The notes: generated from the letters alone by a model not told the origin. A stretch of 5,246 nt of DNA from Bryobacterales bacterium (GCA_903970295.1 CAJCHQ010000568.1:1-5246), one strand, 5' to 3'. Positions 1 to 5,246 are shown, numbered from the stretch's first letter. Program-made: numbers and translations.

Positions 1-259
1 TCTGATTCGGTTTGGCTGTTGGCAGCACGCGATTGTTGTTTTGGCCAGTTGCAGCTGGTGCCGGAGTCGGCAGATCGACATCTCGTTTGAGCGAAAACTC
101 TTTGTTAATTTCCTCCATCTTTAATGGCGGCAAATTTTCGCTGTGTTGCACGGACCCCTGCAAGAGAGGCGTCTTGACCTGGTCCTGAGCCATGAGCGGG
201 ATTGATGCGGCAGCCAAAAGCAGGAGCAACGAACAGCTAGAGACAGCAAGCCGCACCAC
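1..259 (-). CDS. Exported protein of unknown function (N-terminal part, runs off left edge)
   Basis: I do not recognise this protein. Reading minus from a GTG at 259, 86 codons are visible and the frame is still open at position 1. Residues 11-24 form a hydrophobic core (LLLLLAAASIPLMA) with a plausible signal peptidase I site after LMA, before QDQV. There is no lipobox cysteine after the core, so a lipoprotein is unlikely. The mature part seen so far is polar and becomes proline/alanine/asparagine-rich (residues 63-86), as in a linker of an envelope or periplasmic protein. The start is uncertain. GTG 259 and GTG 256 are the only ordinary start codons ahead of the hydrophobic core, but neither has a clear ribosome site. 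The frame stays open upstream to a TGA at 302-304, and those codons would add a basic n-region (IEKRRLSAPL). The gene follows rpiA on the same strand, about 80 bp beyond its stop, so it may share the transcript. Confidence 0.6.
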   Translation of the reverse strand, partial: MVRLAVSSCSLLLLLAAASIPLMAQDQVKTPLLQGSVQHSENLPPLKMEEINKEFSLKRDVDLPTPAPAATGQNNNRVLPTAKPNQ

Positions 260-338
260 TAATGGTGCCGACAGTCGACGCTTTTCGATAACTACCTCAC
301 TTCACGGTCGCAGTTGCCAGCATAACATGCAGGTTTGC

Positions 339-1019
339 TCAGAGCATTCTGGCGCCCGCGGCGTCACCAACGATTACGTCCGGCTTCAATCCTAGAAAGA
401 GCCCGCATTCAACAACGCCCAGCATACAATTAATCGTTTGCTGCAACTCGTGAGCGCTGTCGATCTCTTCGAAAAAACAATCGACGATCAAATTACCCGC
501 ATCAGTTTTAAATAAAAAGCCACTTGCGTCTAACCGAGGAACAGTCCGGGCCCCAATTTTGTTCAAACGCGCAACGGTTGTATTCCAACCGAACTCGACG
601 ACCTCGACGGGCACTGGGACTTTGCCTCCAAGCTCTGATACGATTTTGGATTCGTCGACGACTATGCAATAACGAGCACTGGCAAATGCGACGATTTTCT
701 CGCGCAACAGAGCTCCGCCTAGACCTTTAATCAAGTCGAGTGTTCCGGTTTGAACCTGATCTGCACCATCTATGGTGAAATCGAGGCGAGGCGTTTCGGC
801 GAAAGTCGTCAGGGGAATTTTTAGAGACCGGGCTTGCTCGGCGCTGGCTTCAGAGGTGGGAATACCAACGATGTTCAAACCCTCAGCCACTTTTTTGCCC
901 AGTATATCGATGGCGATCTTAGCGGTTGATCCGGTTCCCAACCCTAATTTCATTCCACCTTTGACCATCGAAACAGCTTTCTCGGCGGCGAATGTTTTTG
1001 CAATTGTGTTTGTATTCAT
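339..1019 (-). CDS. rpiA: Ribose-5-phosphate isomerase A
   Basis: This cytoplasmic enzyme interconverts ribose 5-phosphate and ribulose 5-phosphate in the non-oxidative pentose phosphate pathway, feeding nucleotide synthesis. The product is 226 residues, the normal family length (E. coli RpiA is about 219). The phosphate-binding loop GLGTGSTAK is at 26-34. The active-site DGAD is at 84-87, and KGLGGALLREK at 98-108 carries the lysine (K98) and general-base glutamate (E107) that correspond to E. coli D81/D84, K94 and E103. PVPVEV at 135-140 and the C-terminal GVVECGLFLG are also family signatures. One small oddity is DGADQ where most members have DGADE; the changed residue is not one of the core catalytic positions. 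The ATG at 1019 starts 15 bp after the mnmG stop, with only a weak GAG as ribosome site, which suggests co-transcription or coupling with mnmG. Identification is firm. Confidence 0.95.
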   Translation of the reverse strand: MNTNTIAKTFAAEKAVSMVKGGMKLGLGTGSTAKIAIDILGKKVAEGLNIVGIPTSEASAEQARSLKIPLTTFAETPRLDFTIDGADQVQTGTLDLIKGLGGALLREKIVAFASARYCIVVDESKIVSELGGKVPVPVEVVEFGWNTTVARLNKIGARTVPRLDASGFLFKTDAGNLIVDCFFEEIDSAHELQQTINCMLGVVECGLFLGLKPDVIVGDAAGARML

Positions 1020-1034
1020 TTCTCAGCTTGCCAA

Positions 1035-2930
1035 TCAAGAGATAGTAACGGCGGACATATCCGCTGCTTTGCTGGAACGTCTTTGCATGGCCATCCAAAC
1101 CAAAAGCACCGATACATCCGCCGGGCTCACACCACCGATGCGGGCCGCTTGACCAAGCGTTTCCGGTCGAACTTTATTCAACTTCTCGCGCGCTTCTTTA
1201 GAAAGATTAGCTAATTGAGCGTAATCGGTGTCAGGTGGAAGGATGAGACCGTCGAGCTTTTCCGCCTGGGCCACCTGGCATTTTTGACGTTCGATGTATC
1301 CGGCATATTTGATGTCGGTCTCCACTTCTTTCGACCAGACGTACGGGCTGTCTCCAGCAGGCACCATCTGCTCGATCAGTGAATACGGCACGCGCGGTCG
1401 CCGCAGCAATTCTTCCAAGGTCTGCGACAGCTTAAGTTCTTCGGAGAATGGAGCCAGCGCTGCTTGCCAGTCACTCGACGGATGGACGCGAGTTTCTTTA
1501 AGGCGACGCTTTTCTTTCGCCATTCCTTCTTGCTTGTTGACAAACGTTTGCCAGCGGTCATCGTCGACCAATCCGATCTCGCGGCCGAGCGGAGTCAGCC
1601 TGGCATCAGCATTGTCCTGACGGAGAAGCAAGCGATACTCGGAGCGTGAGGTCATCATCCGATAGGGCTCGCCGATTTCTTTACTGACCAGATCGTCGAT
1701 CAATGTCGCCGTGTAGCTTGATGAGCGTGGCAGAACGAACGGTTCTCGTTCGAGTACAAACAAAGCGGCGTTGATGCCGGCAATGATCCCCTGCGCCGCG
1801 GCCTCTTCATAACCGCTTGTGCCTAGCATTTGCCCGGCGGCGAAAAATCCTGATAAGTCTTTGGCCATGAGCGTGTGCGTAAACTGAACCGCGGGCAGAT
1901 AATCGTATTCCACTGCATACGCGGGTCTGACCATGGTGGCATTTTCGAGCCCGGGCAAAGAATGCACGATTTGATGTTGCACAGCAACGGGCAAACTCGT
2001 CGAACAACCTTGCAAATAGACTTCGTAGGTCGAACGCCCTTCCGGCTCCAGAAAGAAAGAATGGCTGTCCTTATCGGCGAAACGCACGACTTTATCTTCA
2101 ATCGATGGACAGTACCTGGGACCAACACCGTGAATCATGCCTGAATACATCGGCGATTCGTGCAGGTTGGCGCGAATCAATTCGTGGGTGAAAGCCGTGG
2201 TGCGAGTTTGATGGCAGGGTATCTGCTCACGCACCGGGCGATTGCCCAGGAATGAGAAAAAGTCCGGATGATCATCCCCGGGCACGACCGGCAAATCCGT
2301 GAAATCGATCGTGCGTCCATCAAGCCGAGGCGGCGTGCCAGTTTTCAAACGATCCATGCGAAAGCCATGGGCTTTCAAAAAAGCCGACAAGCCGACCGCT
2401 GCAAATTCTCCCGCTCGACCGGCAGGCATTGTTTCTTTGCCGATCCAGATTGTTCCTTCGAGGAATGTGCCGGCACACAAAACTACCGCTTTAGCTTGAA
2501 TGCGGTCGCCGAAAGCGAGCTCGACTCCCACCACTCGATCGTTTTCCAGAATCAGGTTTTTCACCATACCCTGGCGCAAAGTGAGGTTCGGCAGTGACTC
2601 CATATAATGTTTCATCCAGGCGCTGTACTCGCGCTTGTCTGATTGCGCGCGCAAAGACTGCACGGCTGGACCCCGGCTCATGTTGAGCGTGCGCATTTGC
2701 AGATACGTGTCGTCGGCAGCGATACCCATAACACCGCCAAGAGCATCGATTTCCTTGACCAGGTGCGATTTTCCAGGGCCGCCGACGGCAGGATTGCACG
2801 GCATGGCGCCGATCGTATCCAGGTTGACCGCCAGCAAAAGCGTGCTACAGCCCAGTCGTGCCGCGGCATTAGCAGCTTCACAGCCGCCATGGCCACCGCC
2901 TATCACAACAACGTCGAATGCCAAGCTCAA
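1035..2930 (-). CDS. mnmG: tRNA uridine-5-carboxymethylaminomethyl modification enzyme MnmG (GidA)
   Basis: MnmG is the FAD-dependent partner of the GTPase MnmE. Together they install the (carboxymethyl)aminomethyl group at C5 of the wobble uridine 34 of certain tRNAs, using methylene-tetrahydrofolate and NADH. From a TTG start at 2930 the product is 631 residues, against 629 in E. coli. The FAD loop is GGGHGG at 11-16. The two catalytic cysteines are C45 (in MPCNPAVGG) and C274 (in GPRYCPSIEDK), matching E. coli C47 and C277. The second signature, AGQMLGTSGYEEAAAQG, begins at 365. The helical C-terminal domain that binds MnmE and tRNA ends with LSKEAREKL and TLGQAARIGGVSPAD. Longer forms are possible from ATG 2969 (644 residues) or GTG 3020 (661 residues), but I see no ribosome site before either and they add an N-terminal extension atypical of the family. 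First gene of a likely mnmG-rpiA operon. Confidence 0.96.
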   Translation of the reverse strand: MSLAFDVVVIGGGHGGCEAANAAARLGCSTLLLAVNLDTIGAMPCNPAVGGPGKSHLVKEIDALGGVMGIAADDTYLQMRTLNMSRGPAVQSLRAQSDKREYSAWMKHYMESLPNLTLRQGMVKNLILENDRVVGVELAFGDRIQAKAVVLCAGTFLEGTIWIGKETMPAGRAGEFAAVGLSAFLKAHGFRMDRLKTGTPPRLDGRTIDFTDLPVVPGDDHPDFFSFLGNRPVREQIPCHQTRTTAFTHELIRANLHESPMYSGMIHGVGPRYCPSIEDKVVRFADKDSHSFFLEPEGRSTYEVYLQGCSTSLPVAVQHQIVHSLPGLENATMVRPAYAVEYDYLPAVQFTHTLMAKDLSGFFAAGQMLGTSGYEEAAAQGIIAGINAALFVLEREPFVLPRSSSYTATLIDDLVSKEIGEPYRMMTSRSEYRLLLRQDNADARLTPLGREIGLVDDDRWQTFVNKQEGMAKEKRRLKETRVHPSSDWQAALAPFSEELKLSQTLEELLRRPRVPYSLIEQMVPAGDSPYVWSKEVETDIKYAGYIERQKCQVAQAEKLDGLILPPDTDYAQLANLSKEAREKLNKVRPETLGQAARIGGVSPADVSVLLVWMAMQRRSSKAADMSAVTIS

Positions 2931-2935
2931 AGGAG

Positions 2936-2940
2936 CACCT
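2936..2940 (-). promoter_or_regulatory. Ribosome binding site deciding the mnmG start
   Basis: Read on the minus strand, AGGTG lies 5 nt before the TTG at 2930-2928. This is the only Shine-Dalgarno-like match close to any of the three candidate mnmG starts. The resulting N-terminus, MSLAFDVVVIGGGHGG, has five residues after the first before the first glycine strand region, as is usual for MnmG. The ATG at 2969 and GTG at 3020 lack such a match. Confidence 0.5.
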
Positions 2941-3079
2941 ATGAAGAAATGCGCAGAGTCAAGGGTCATAATAGCAAAAGATCGCGCGACTGCCACGATC
3001 TCTGAGCTAAACGGCTTCACAACCGAAAACGCCGTCTGCAGGCAGTTGTAGATTATGTTTACAATAGCTACCGAAAATA

Positions 3080-3094
3080 ATTGCTAAACGCAAT
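3080..3094. promoter_or_regulatory. Inverted repeat over the -35 box, possible operator
   Basis: ATTGC (3080-3084) and GCAAT (3090-3094) are perfect inverted 5-bp arms around TAAAC. The left arm lies inside the -35 element of the recombinase promoter, where a bound dimer would block RNA polymerase. The arms are short, so chance is possible. No regulator gene is visible in the window; the recombinase itself could be the binder. Confidence 0.25.
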
Positions 3095-3108
3095 GAGTGC
3101 TATATAAT
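3081..3108 (+). promoter_or_regulatory. Sigma-70-type promoter of the recombinase gene
   Basis: TTGCTA (3081-3086) and a perfect TATAAT (3103-3108) are separated by 16 bp. Transcription would begin near 3115, leaving a 5' leader of about 26 nt before the ATG at 3141. This is the best promoter match in the window. The spacing is slightly short and the -35 box matches the consensus at 4 of 6 positions. Confidence 0.6.
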
Positions 3109-3140
3109 GTTTTCGCTCCAGCCCAACGAGAAAGTTGTTT

Positions 3141-3764
3141 ATGCCAGCCAAAAAGACACCCGCAGTCAAACCAGCAACGCGCAGACGGAAGCCGCCTTCC
3201 AAGCCGCGAAACGCAGATCAGCGAGAGCGCGAATTCCTGACGCCGGCCGAAGTAAAAAAATTGATCGAAGCGGCGAGAAAAACTGGGCGCCACGGAGAAC
3301 GCGATGCTCTCTTGATTCTCATGTCGTATCGCCACGCGCTGCGCGTTGGTGAAATTATCGGCATGCAGTGGGAGCAGGTTAAGCTGGAAGCGAAAAAACT
3401 GCATGTCGAGCGCATGAAAAACGGCGATGACTCCGTGCATTTCCTCGAACCAGATGAATTAACGGCGCTTCGAAGATTACGCCGCGATTATCCGGATTCA
3501 GACTATGTTTTTTGCTCGGAGAGGCAGGGTCCACTGTCGTCACGGACGGTGCACTGGATCGTGGCTCGAGCCGGTGAGTTTTCCGGAATCAAATTTCCCA
3601 TTCATCCGCATATGCTCAGACATTCGAAGGGCTTTCAGCTGGCCGGCAAGGGCATCGACACTCGGGCGATCCAGGCTTATTTTGGGCACAAAAACATTCA
3701 GCACACGGCCAATTATACGAAGCTGGAAAAGCCACAGTTCAAAGGCTTCGGCAAAGATCTTTAG
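3141..3764 (+). CDS. FimB/FimE-like tyrosine recombinase (minimal, catalytic domain only)
   Basis: This site-specific recombinase cuts and rejoins DNA through a 3'-phosphotyrosine. The 207-residue product has the full catalytic set: R68 (in ALRVGE), K93 (in RMKNG), H157 and R160 (in HPHMLRHS), H183 (in GHKN) and nucleophile Y192 (in NYTKLEK), nine residues after H183 as usual. The HPHMLRHS...FGHKNIQHT stretch closely resembles E. coli FimB/FimE, and the length (about 200) fits that group. Like them it lacks the roughly 100-residue N-terminal core-binding domain of phage integrases and XerC/D. Instead, residues 1-30 are a disordered-looking Lys/Arg/Pro-rich tail. The start is ATG 3141, about 10 nt after a GAG in AACGAGAAAG. 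An in-frame TTG at 3135 lies too close to that site. It has its own promoter and no accessory excisionase or element genes nearby. The target site is unknown: it could be a DNA inversion switch, integration, or resolution of replicons. Confidence 0.88.
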   Translation: MPAKKTPAVKPATRRRKPPSKPRNADQREREFLTPAEVKKLIEAARKTGRHGERDALLILMSYRHALRVGEIIGMQWEQVKLEAKKLHVERMKNGDDSVHFLEPDELTALRRLRRDYPDSDYVFCSERQGPLSSRTVHWIVARAGEFSGIKFPIHPHMLRHSKGFQLAGKGIDTRAIQAYFGHKNIQHTANYTKLEKPQFKGFGKDL

Positions 3765-3787
3765 AGACTGCCAACGCCTATGCGTGC

Positions 3788-3809
3788 GGGAAAAGGTCAG
3801 GGTTTTCCC
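3788..3809. repeat. Perfect 7-bp inverted repeat after the recombinase: terminator hairpin or recombination core
   Basis: GGGAAAA (3788-3794) and TTTTCCC (3803-3809) are inverted around the 8-bp spacer GGTCAGGG; the arms can be lengthened with a bulge because CG also flanks both ends. It starts 23 bp after the recombinase stop codon, where an intrinsic terminator would lie. However, there is no following run of T, so it would be a weak one. Two inverted arms around a 7-8 bp spacer is also the layout of a tyrosine recombinase core site. The sequence alone does not choose between these. Confidence 0.4.
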
Positions 3810-3835
3810 CCGTCAAATTCATCTTGGTAACCGCG

Positions 3836-3841
3836 TATACT
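3836..3841 (+). promoter_or_regulatory. -10 element of the metalloprotease-homologue gene, placing +1 at the ATG
   Basis: TATACT matches the -10 consensus at 5 of 6 positions. The usual distance of seven bases puts the first transcribed base at 3848, the A of the start ATG, which would give a leaderless mRNA. No good -35 is present at 16-18 bp upstream (GTCAAA/TCAAAT, about half matching), so the promoter would be weak or need an activator. Confidence 0.4.
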
Positions 3842-3847
3842 AACGCC

Positions 3848-5038
3848 ATGCCAAGCCTTAGGGAAAATTCGCCGGGATACGCGAGCCGCACATTGGCTCT
3901 AATCCCCGTCTTTCTAATGGTCTCCACTTTCGGCACTACACTCGCCAGTCAGGCACAGGCGACTATCTCGAAAACTTCGGCAAAAAGCTGTGTTGCGAAG
4001 CAGGACCAAAGATTGGCTCAAAAATCAGCAAAGGGATCAGCGAGGAGACCGGCAAAAGCATCAGCAAAACGATCGGCAAGAGGCGGCTTGAAACCACTGC
4101 TCGGCGGGTTAGTAAAAGGCACCATTGAACCTCAGTTTGCCGGTGGGAGCTTCACCGGCACGATTGGGTCTTTGCCTGTGCCCGTGCTTAGAGGAACAAC
4201 CAACGGCACTATCGGTCGTAACCAGGGGGATAGTACCAACTGGCAAAACCCTCTCAATTGTGATGCTTTCACCAGTGCGGGCTGCTGGATCGGCCCGAAC
4301 CAGCTTGGGCCCACCGGCGAAAAACTGGGGCCGCACGGAGGGATATTAGGACCCAAGGGCGAAGAAACAAAGACGAGTCAGTTCGAAGATATCTTCAATC
4401 GCCAAGAGGATGTAGCGGATTGGTGGAAAGAAGAGCGCTATGCCGAAACTTATAGCGAGGACGCTTTTTCGCCAGCCAAACCAGTCGACGATTTCGTCGA
4501 TCGGAAAACGGCAATCGCTGCCTGGAGCAAAAAGCAAATGCCGCTTAGAGTCTATATTTCACTCACTGTCACCAGAGCACGAGACGGTGCGGCGAAGGAC
4601 ATGATTAAAGAATGCATAAACGAATGGATAGCTGCATCTAATCACACGATTAGCTATGAAATGACTGATGATTTCAGGAACTGCGATATTTATTTTTGTC
4701 AGCATAGTACTGCCGACAACTATTGGGCTCAGACACTGCAGGAATTTCATCAAGGGCAAATTGAAACCGCCAAAATTTTGATTTTAGAGAGGACTCTGCA
4801 ATACATGCCGCCACGCCGTTTCAAGGCGGTTATGTTGCATCAGATTGGACATGCACTCGGTCTCGATGATAGTACCAATAGAGCAAGCGTCATGTCGCAG
4901 TACTGTAGCGATGTCAATTTTCCGGTCAACCAGGTGACTGAATTCGACAAAACCGATTTGCACCAACTTTATGTGACGCGAGAAGCGCGCGCGAAAATGC
5001 ACTCACGACCAGTCGTTGCGACCGTCGAGCCAAACTAG
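3848..5038 (+). CDS. Secreted matrixin-like metalloprotease homologue with altered active site (HQxxHxxGxxD)
   Basis: The 396-residue product starts with a signal peptide: hydrophobic core about 15-33, likely cut after AQA at 36-38. Next come a basic SAK/SAR-repeat tail (44-78), a Gly-rich segment with three GTI motifs (91, 104, 120), a short loop bounded by C138 and C146, an LGPxG heptad repeat (153-173), and an acidic, aromatic stretch (178-215). From MPLRVYI (231) to about 376 it resembles the matrixin/M10 zinc protease fold. The zinc helix is HQIGHALGLDD (331-341), the Met-turn SVMSQ is at 347-351, and VTEFDKTDLHQLY follows as in the family. The family motif is HExGHxxGxxH; here the catalytic Glu is Gln (Q332) and the third His ligand is Asp (D341). 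Two His and the Met-turn remain, so it may bind metal yet hydrolyse poorly or not at all. An in-frame TTG at 3824 is a less likely start. There is no ribosome site before ATG 3848. Confidence 0.75.
   Translation: MPSLRENSPGYASRTLALIPVFLMVSTFGTTLASQAQATISKTSAKSCVAKQDQRLAQKSAKGSARRPAKASAKRSARGGLKPLLGGLVKGTIEPQFAGGSFTGTIGSLPVPVLRGTTNGTIGRNQGDSTNWQNPLNCDAFTSAGCWIGPNQLGPTGEKLGPHGGILGPKGEETKTSQFEDIFNRQEDVADWWKEERYAETYSEDAFSPAKPVDDFVDRKTAIAAWSKKQMPLRVYISLTVTRARDGAAKDMIKECINEWIAASNHTISYEMTDDFRNCDIYFCQHSTADNYWAQTLQEFHQGQIETAKILILERTLQYMPPRRFKAVMLHQIGHALGLDDSTNRASVMSQYCSDVNFPVNQVTEFDKTDLHQLYVTREARAKMHSRPVVATVEPN
3977..4081 (+). repeat. SA[K/R] repeats encoding a cationic low-complexity segment
   Basis: Within the metalloprotease homologue, the tripeptide SAK or SAR occurs at residues 44, 60, 64, 72 and 76, in a segment (41-78) containing 12 Lys/Arg and almost no acidic residues. 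The underlying DNA repeats TCAGC(A/G)A-like units with substitutions. Just after a signal peptide, such a segment could bind an anionic surface polymer or act as a pro-peptide or linker; this is inference. Confidence 0.6.
4304..4366 (+). repeat. Three LGPxG heptads in the metalloprotease homologue
   Basis: LGPTGEK, LGPHGGI and LGPKGEE run at an exact seven-residue period (153-173) and are preceded by a partial unit, IGPNQ. Codons for the shared L-G-P differ between units (CTTGGGCCC, CTGGGGCCG, TTAGGACCC), so the repeat is old and apparently kept at protein level rather than a fresh DNA duplication. Confidence 0.65.
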
Positions 5039-5198
5039 AACGATGCGTTGGAACGACCGGCAAGGCCGCCTCAGGACCAATGTGGTTGCAGGAGTTCGCG
5101 TCCACCGGTGCGTCTGACTGTGCGTGCCGTTTGCTTGCCGAAGGCATGAACAGCTGGAGCTCTCTCCTGAACAAGACAGACGGGAGTGTGGGACTTCT

Positions 5199-5216
5199 TC
5201 AGAACATATGTTCTGA
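5199..5216. promoter_or_regulatory. 18-bp perfect palindrome matching the LexA (SOS) box
   Basis: TCAGAACATATGTTCTGA is perfectly palindromic. Its core GAACATATGTTC (5202-5213) is the GAAC-N4-GTTC box bound by LexA in Bacillus, Mycobacterium and relatives, including the preferred ATAT centre. It lies 160 bp after the metalloprotease-homologue stop codon, so it most likely controls a gene starting beyond the right edge. I could not place a convincing -10/-35 pair around it. The stretch 5039-5198 shows no gene, tRNA or clear terminator. Confidence 0.6.
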
Positions 5217-5246
5217 TCGGATTTCGCCAGCCAAAGAAAGCTTTTC

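Larger units (their letters stand above)
2931..3140. other. Divergent intergenic region between mnmG and the recombinase gene
   Basis: If mnmG starts at 2930, this 210-bp stretch separates two divergent genes. Its right half is AT-rich and holds the recombinase promoter and an inverted repeat. For mnmG I see only a weak minus-strand -10-like hexamer, CATAAT (3057 to 3052), without a convincing -35, so the mnmG promoter is not assigned. The left half (2931-3020) is open in the mnmG frame and would be coding if one of the longer mnmG starts were used. Confidence 0.5.

Noticed and set aside
320..330. Small hairpin GCAT-GTT-ATGC just downstream of rpiA on the minus strand, considered as a terminator.
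   Set aside because: The stem is only 4 bp without a mismatch and no U run follows, so it cannot be supported as a terminator.
654..663. Palindrome TCGTCGACGA.
   Set aside because: It falls within conserved rpiA codons (VDES region) and is explained by coding; a 10-bp palindrome is expected by chance in a window this size.
772..1152. Plus-strand open frame of 126 codons antisense to rpiA and the end of mnmG.
   Set aside because: It is the complement of two conserved genes and its translation has no family features.
2635..3051. Plus-strand open frame of 138 codons antisense to the start of mnmG.
   Set aside because: Most of it is the complement of the conserved FAD-binding domain of MnmG; no independent evidence of coding.
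5080..5110. A tRNA T-arm-like stretch (GGAGTTCGCGTCC).
   Set aside because: The stem bases do not pair and the invariant A of the T-loop is missing; no acceptor or anticodon arm could be built around it.
4926..5174. Minus-strand open frame of 82 codons over the end of the metalloprotease homologue.
   Set aside because: It mostly lies antisense to a better-supported gene and shows no recognisable motif or ribosome site.
1..5246. Search for the cyanobacterial HIP1 octamer GCGATCGC as a lineage marker.
   Set aside because: I found none by eye. This argues mildly against a typical HIP1-rich cyanobacterium but is not decisive, so it is not used as a finding.

Overview
The window is a piece of a bacterial chromosome of roughly balanced base composition. 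The best-conserved genes are two housekeeping enzymes on the minus strand: tRNA-modification enzyme MnmG (GidA) and ribose-5-phosphate isomerase A (RpiA). Lineage clues are weak. MnmG has the 'MPCNP..GGP.K' form of the FAD-domain loop, and RpiA has 'KGLGGALLREK'. Both are variants I associate with cyanobacterial/plant and Gram-positive sequences. Shine-Dalgarno sequences are mostly poor, and a matrixin-like secreted protein is present. A non-photosynthetic relative of Cyanobacteria (Vampirovibrionia/Melainabacteria type) would fit, but this is a low-confidence inference and only a database search would settle it.

Layout, left to right. (1) Positions 1-259, minus strand: the N-terminal 86 codons of an exported protein of unknown function, running off the left edge. 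(2) 339-1019, minus: rpiA. (3) 1035 to about 2930, minus: mnmG, whose stop codon lies 15 bp before the rpiA start, so the two are probably co-transcribed; the exported-protein gene may be the third gene of that operon. (4) About 2931-3140: a divergent intergenic region holding a good plus-strand promoter (TTGCTA-N16-TATAAT) and a small inverted repeat over its -35 box. (5) 3141-3764, plus: a minimal tyrosine recombinase of FimB/FimE size and style, with all six catalytic residues. (6) 3788-3809: a hairpin or inverted repeat after the recombinase. (7) 3848-5038, plus: a secreted matrixin-like metalloprotease homologue with repeat-rich N-terminal segments, possibly made from a leaderless mRNA. 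(8) 5039-5246: no gene seen, but an 18-bp perfect palindrome near the right edge matches the Gram-positive-type LexA (SOS) box.

The points most worth checking are: the metalloprotease homologue reads HQxxHxxGxxD instead of HExxHxxGxxH, so the general-base glutamate is missing; a single-copy FimB-like recombinase sits between housekeeping genes without any visible mobile element; and a perfect SOS-box palindrome points to an unseen DNA-damage gene just past the right edge. I see no CRISPR array, rRNA, tRNA or insertion sequence.
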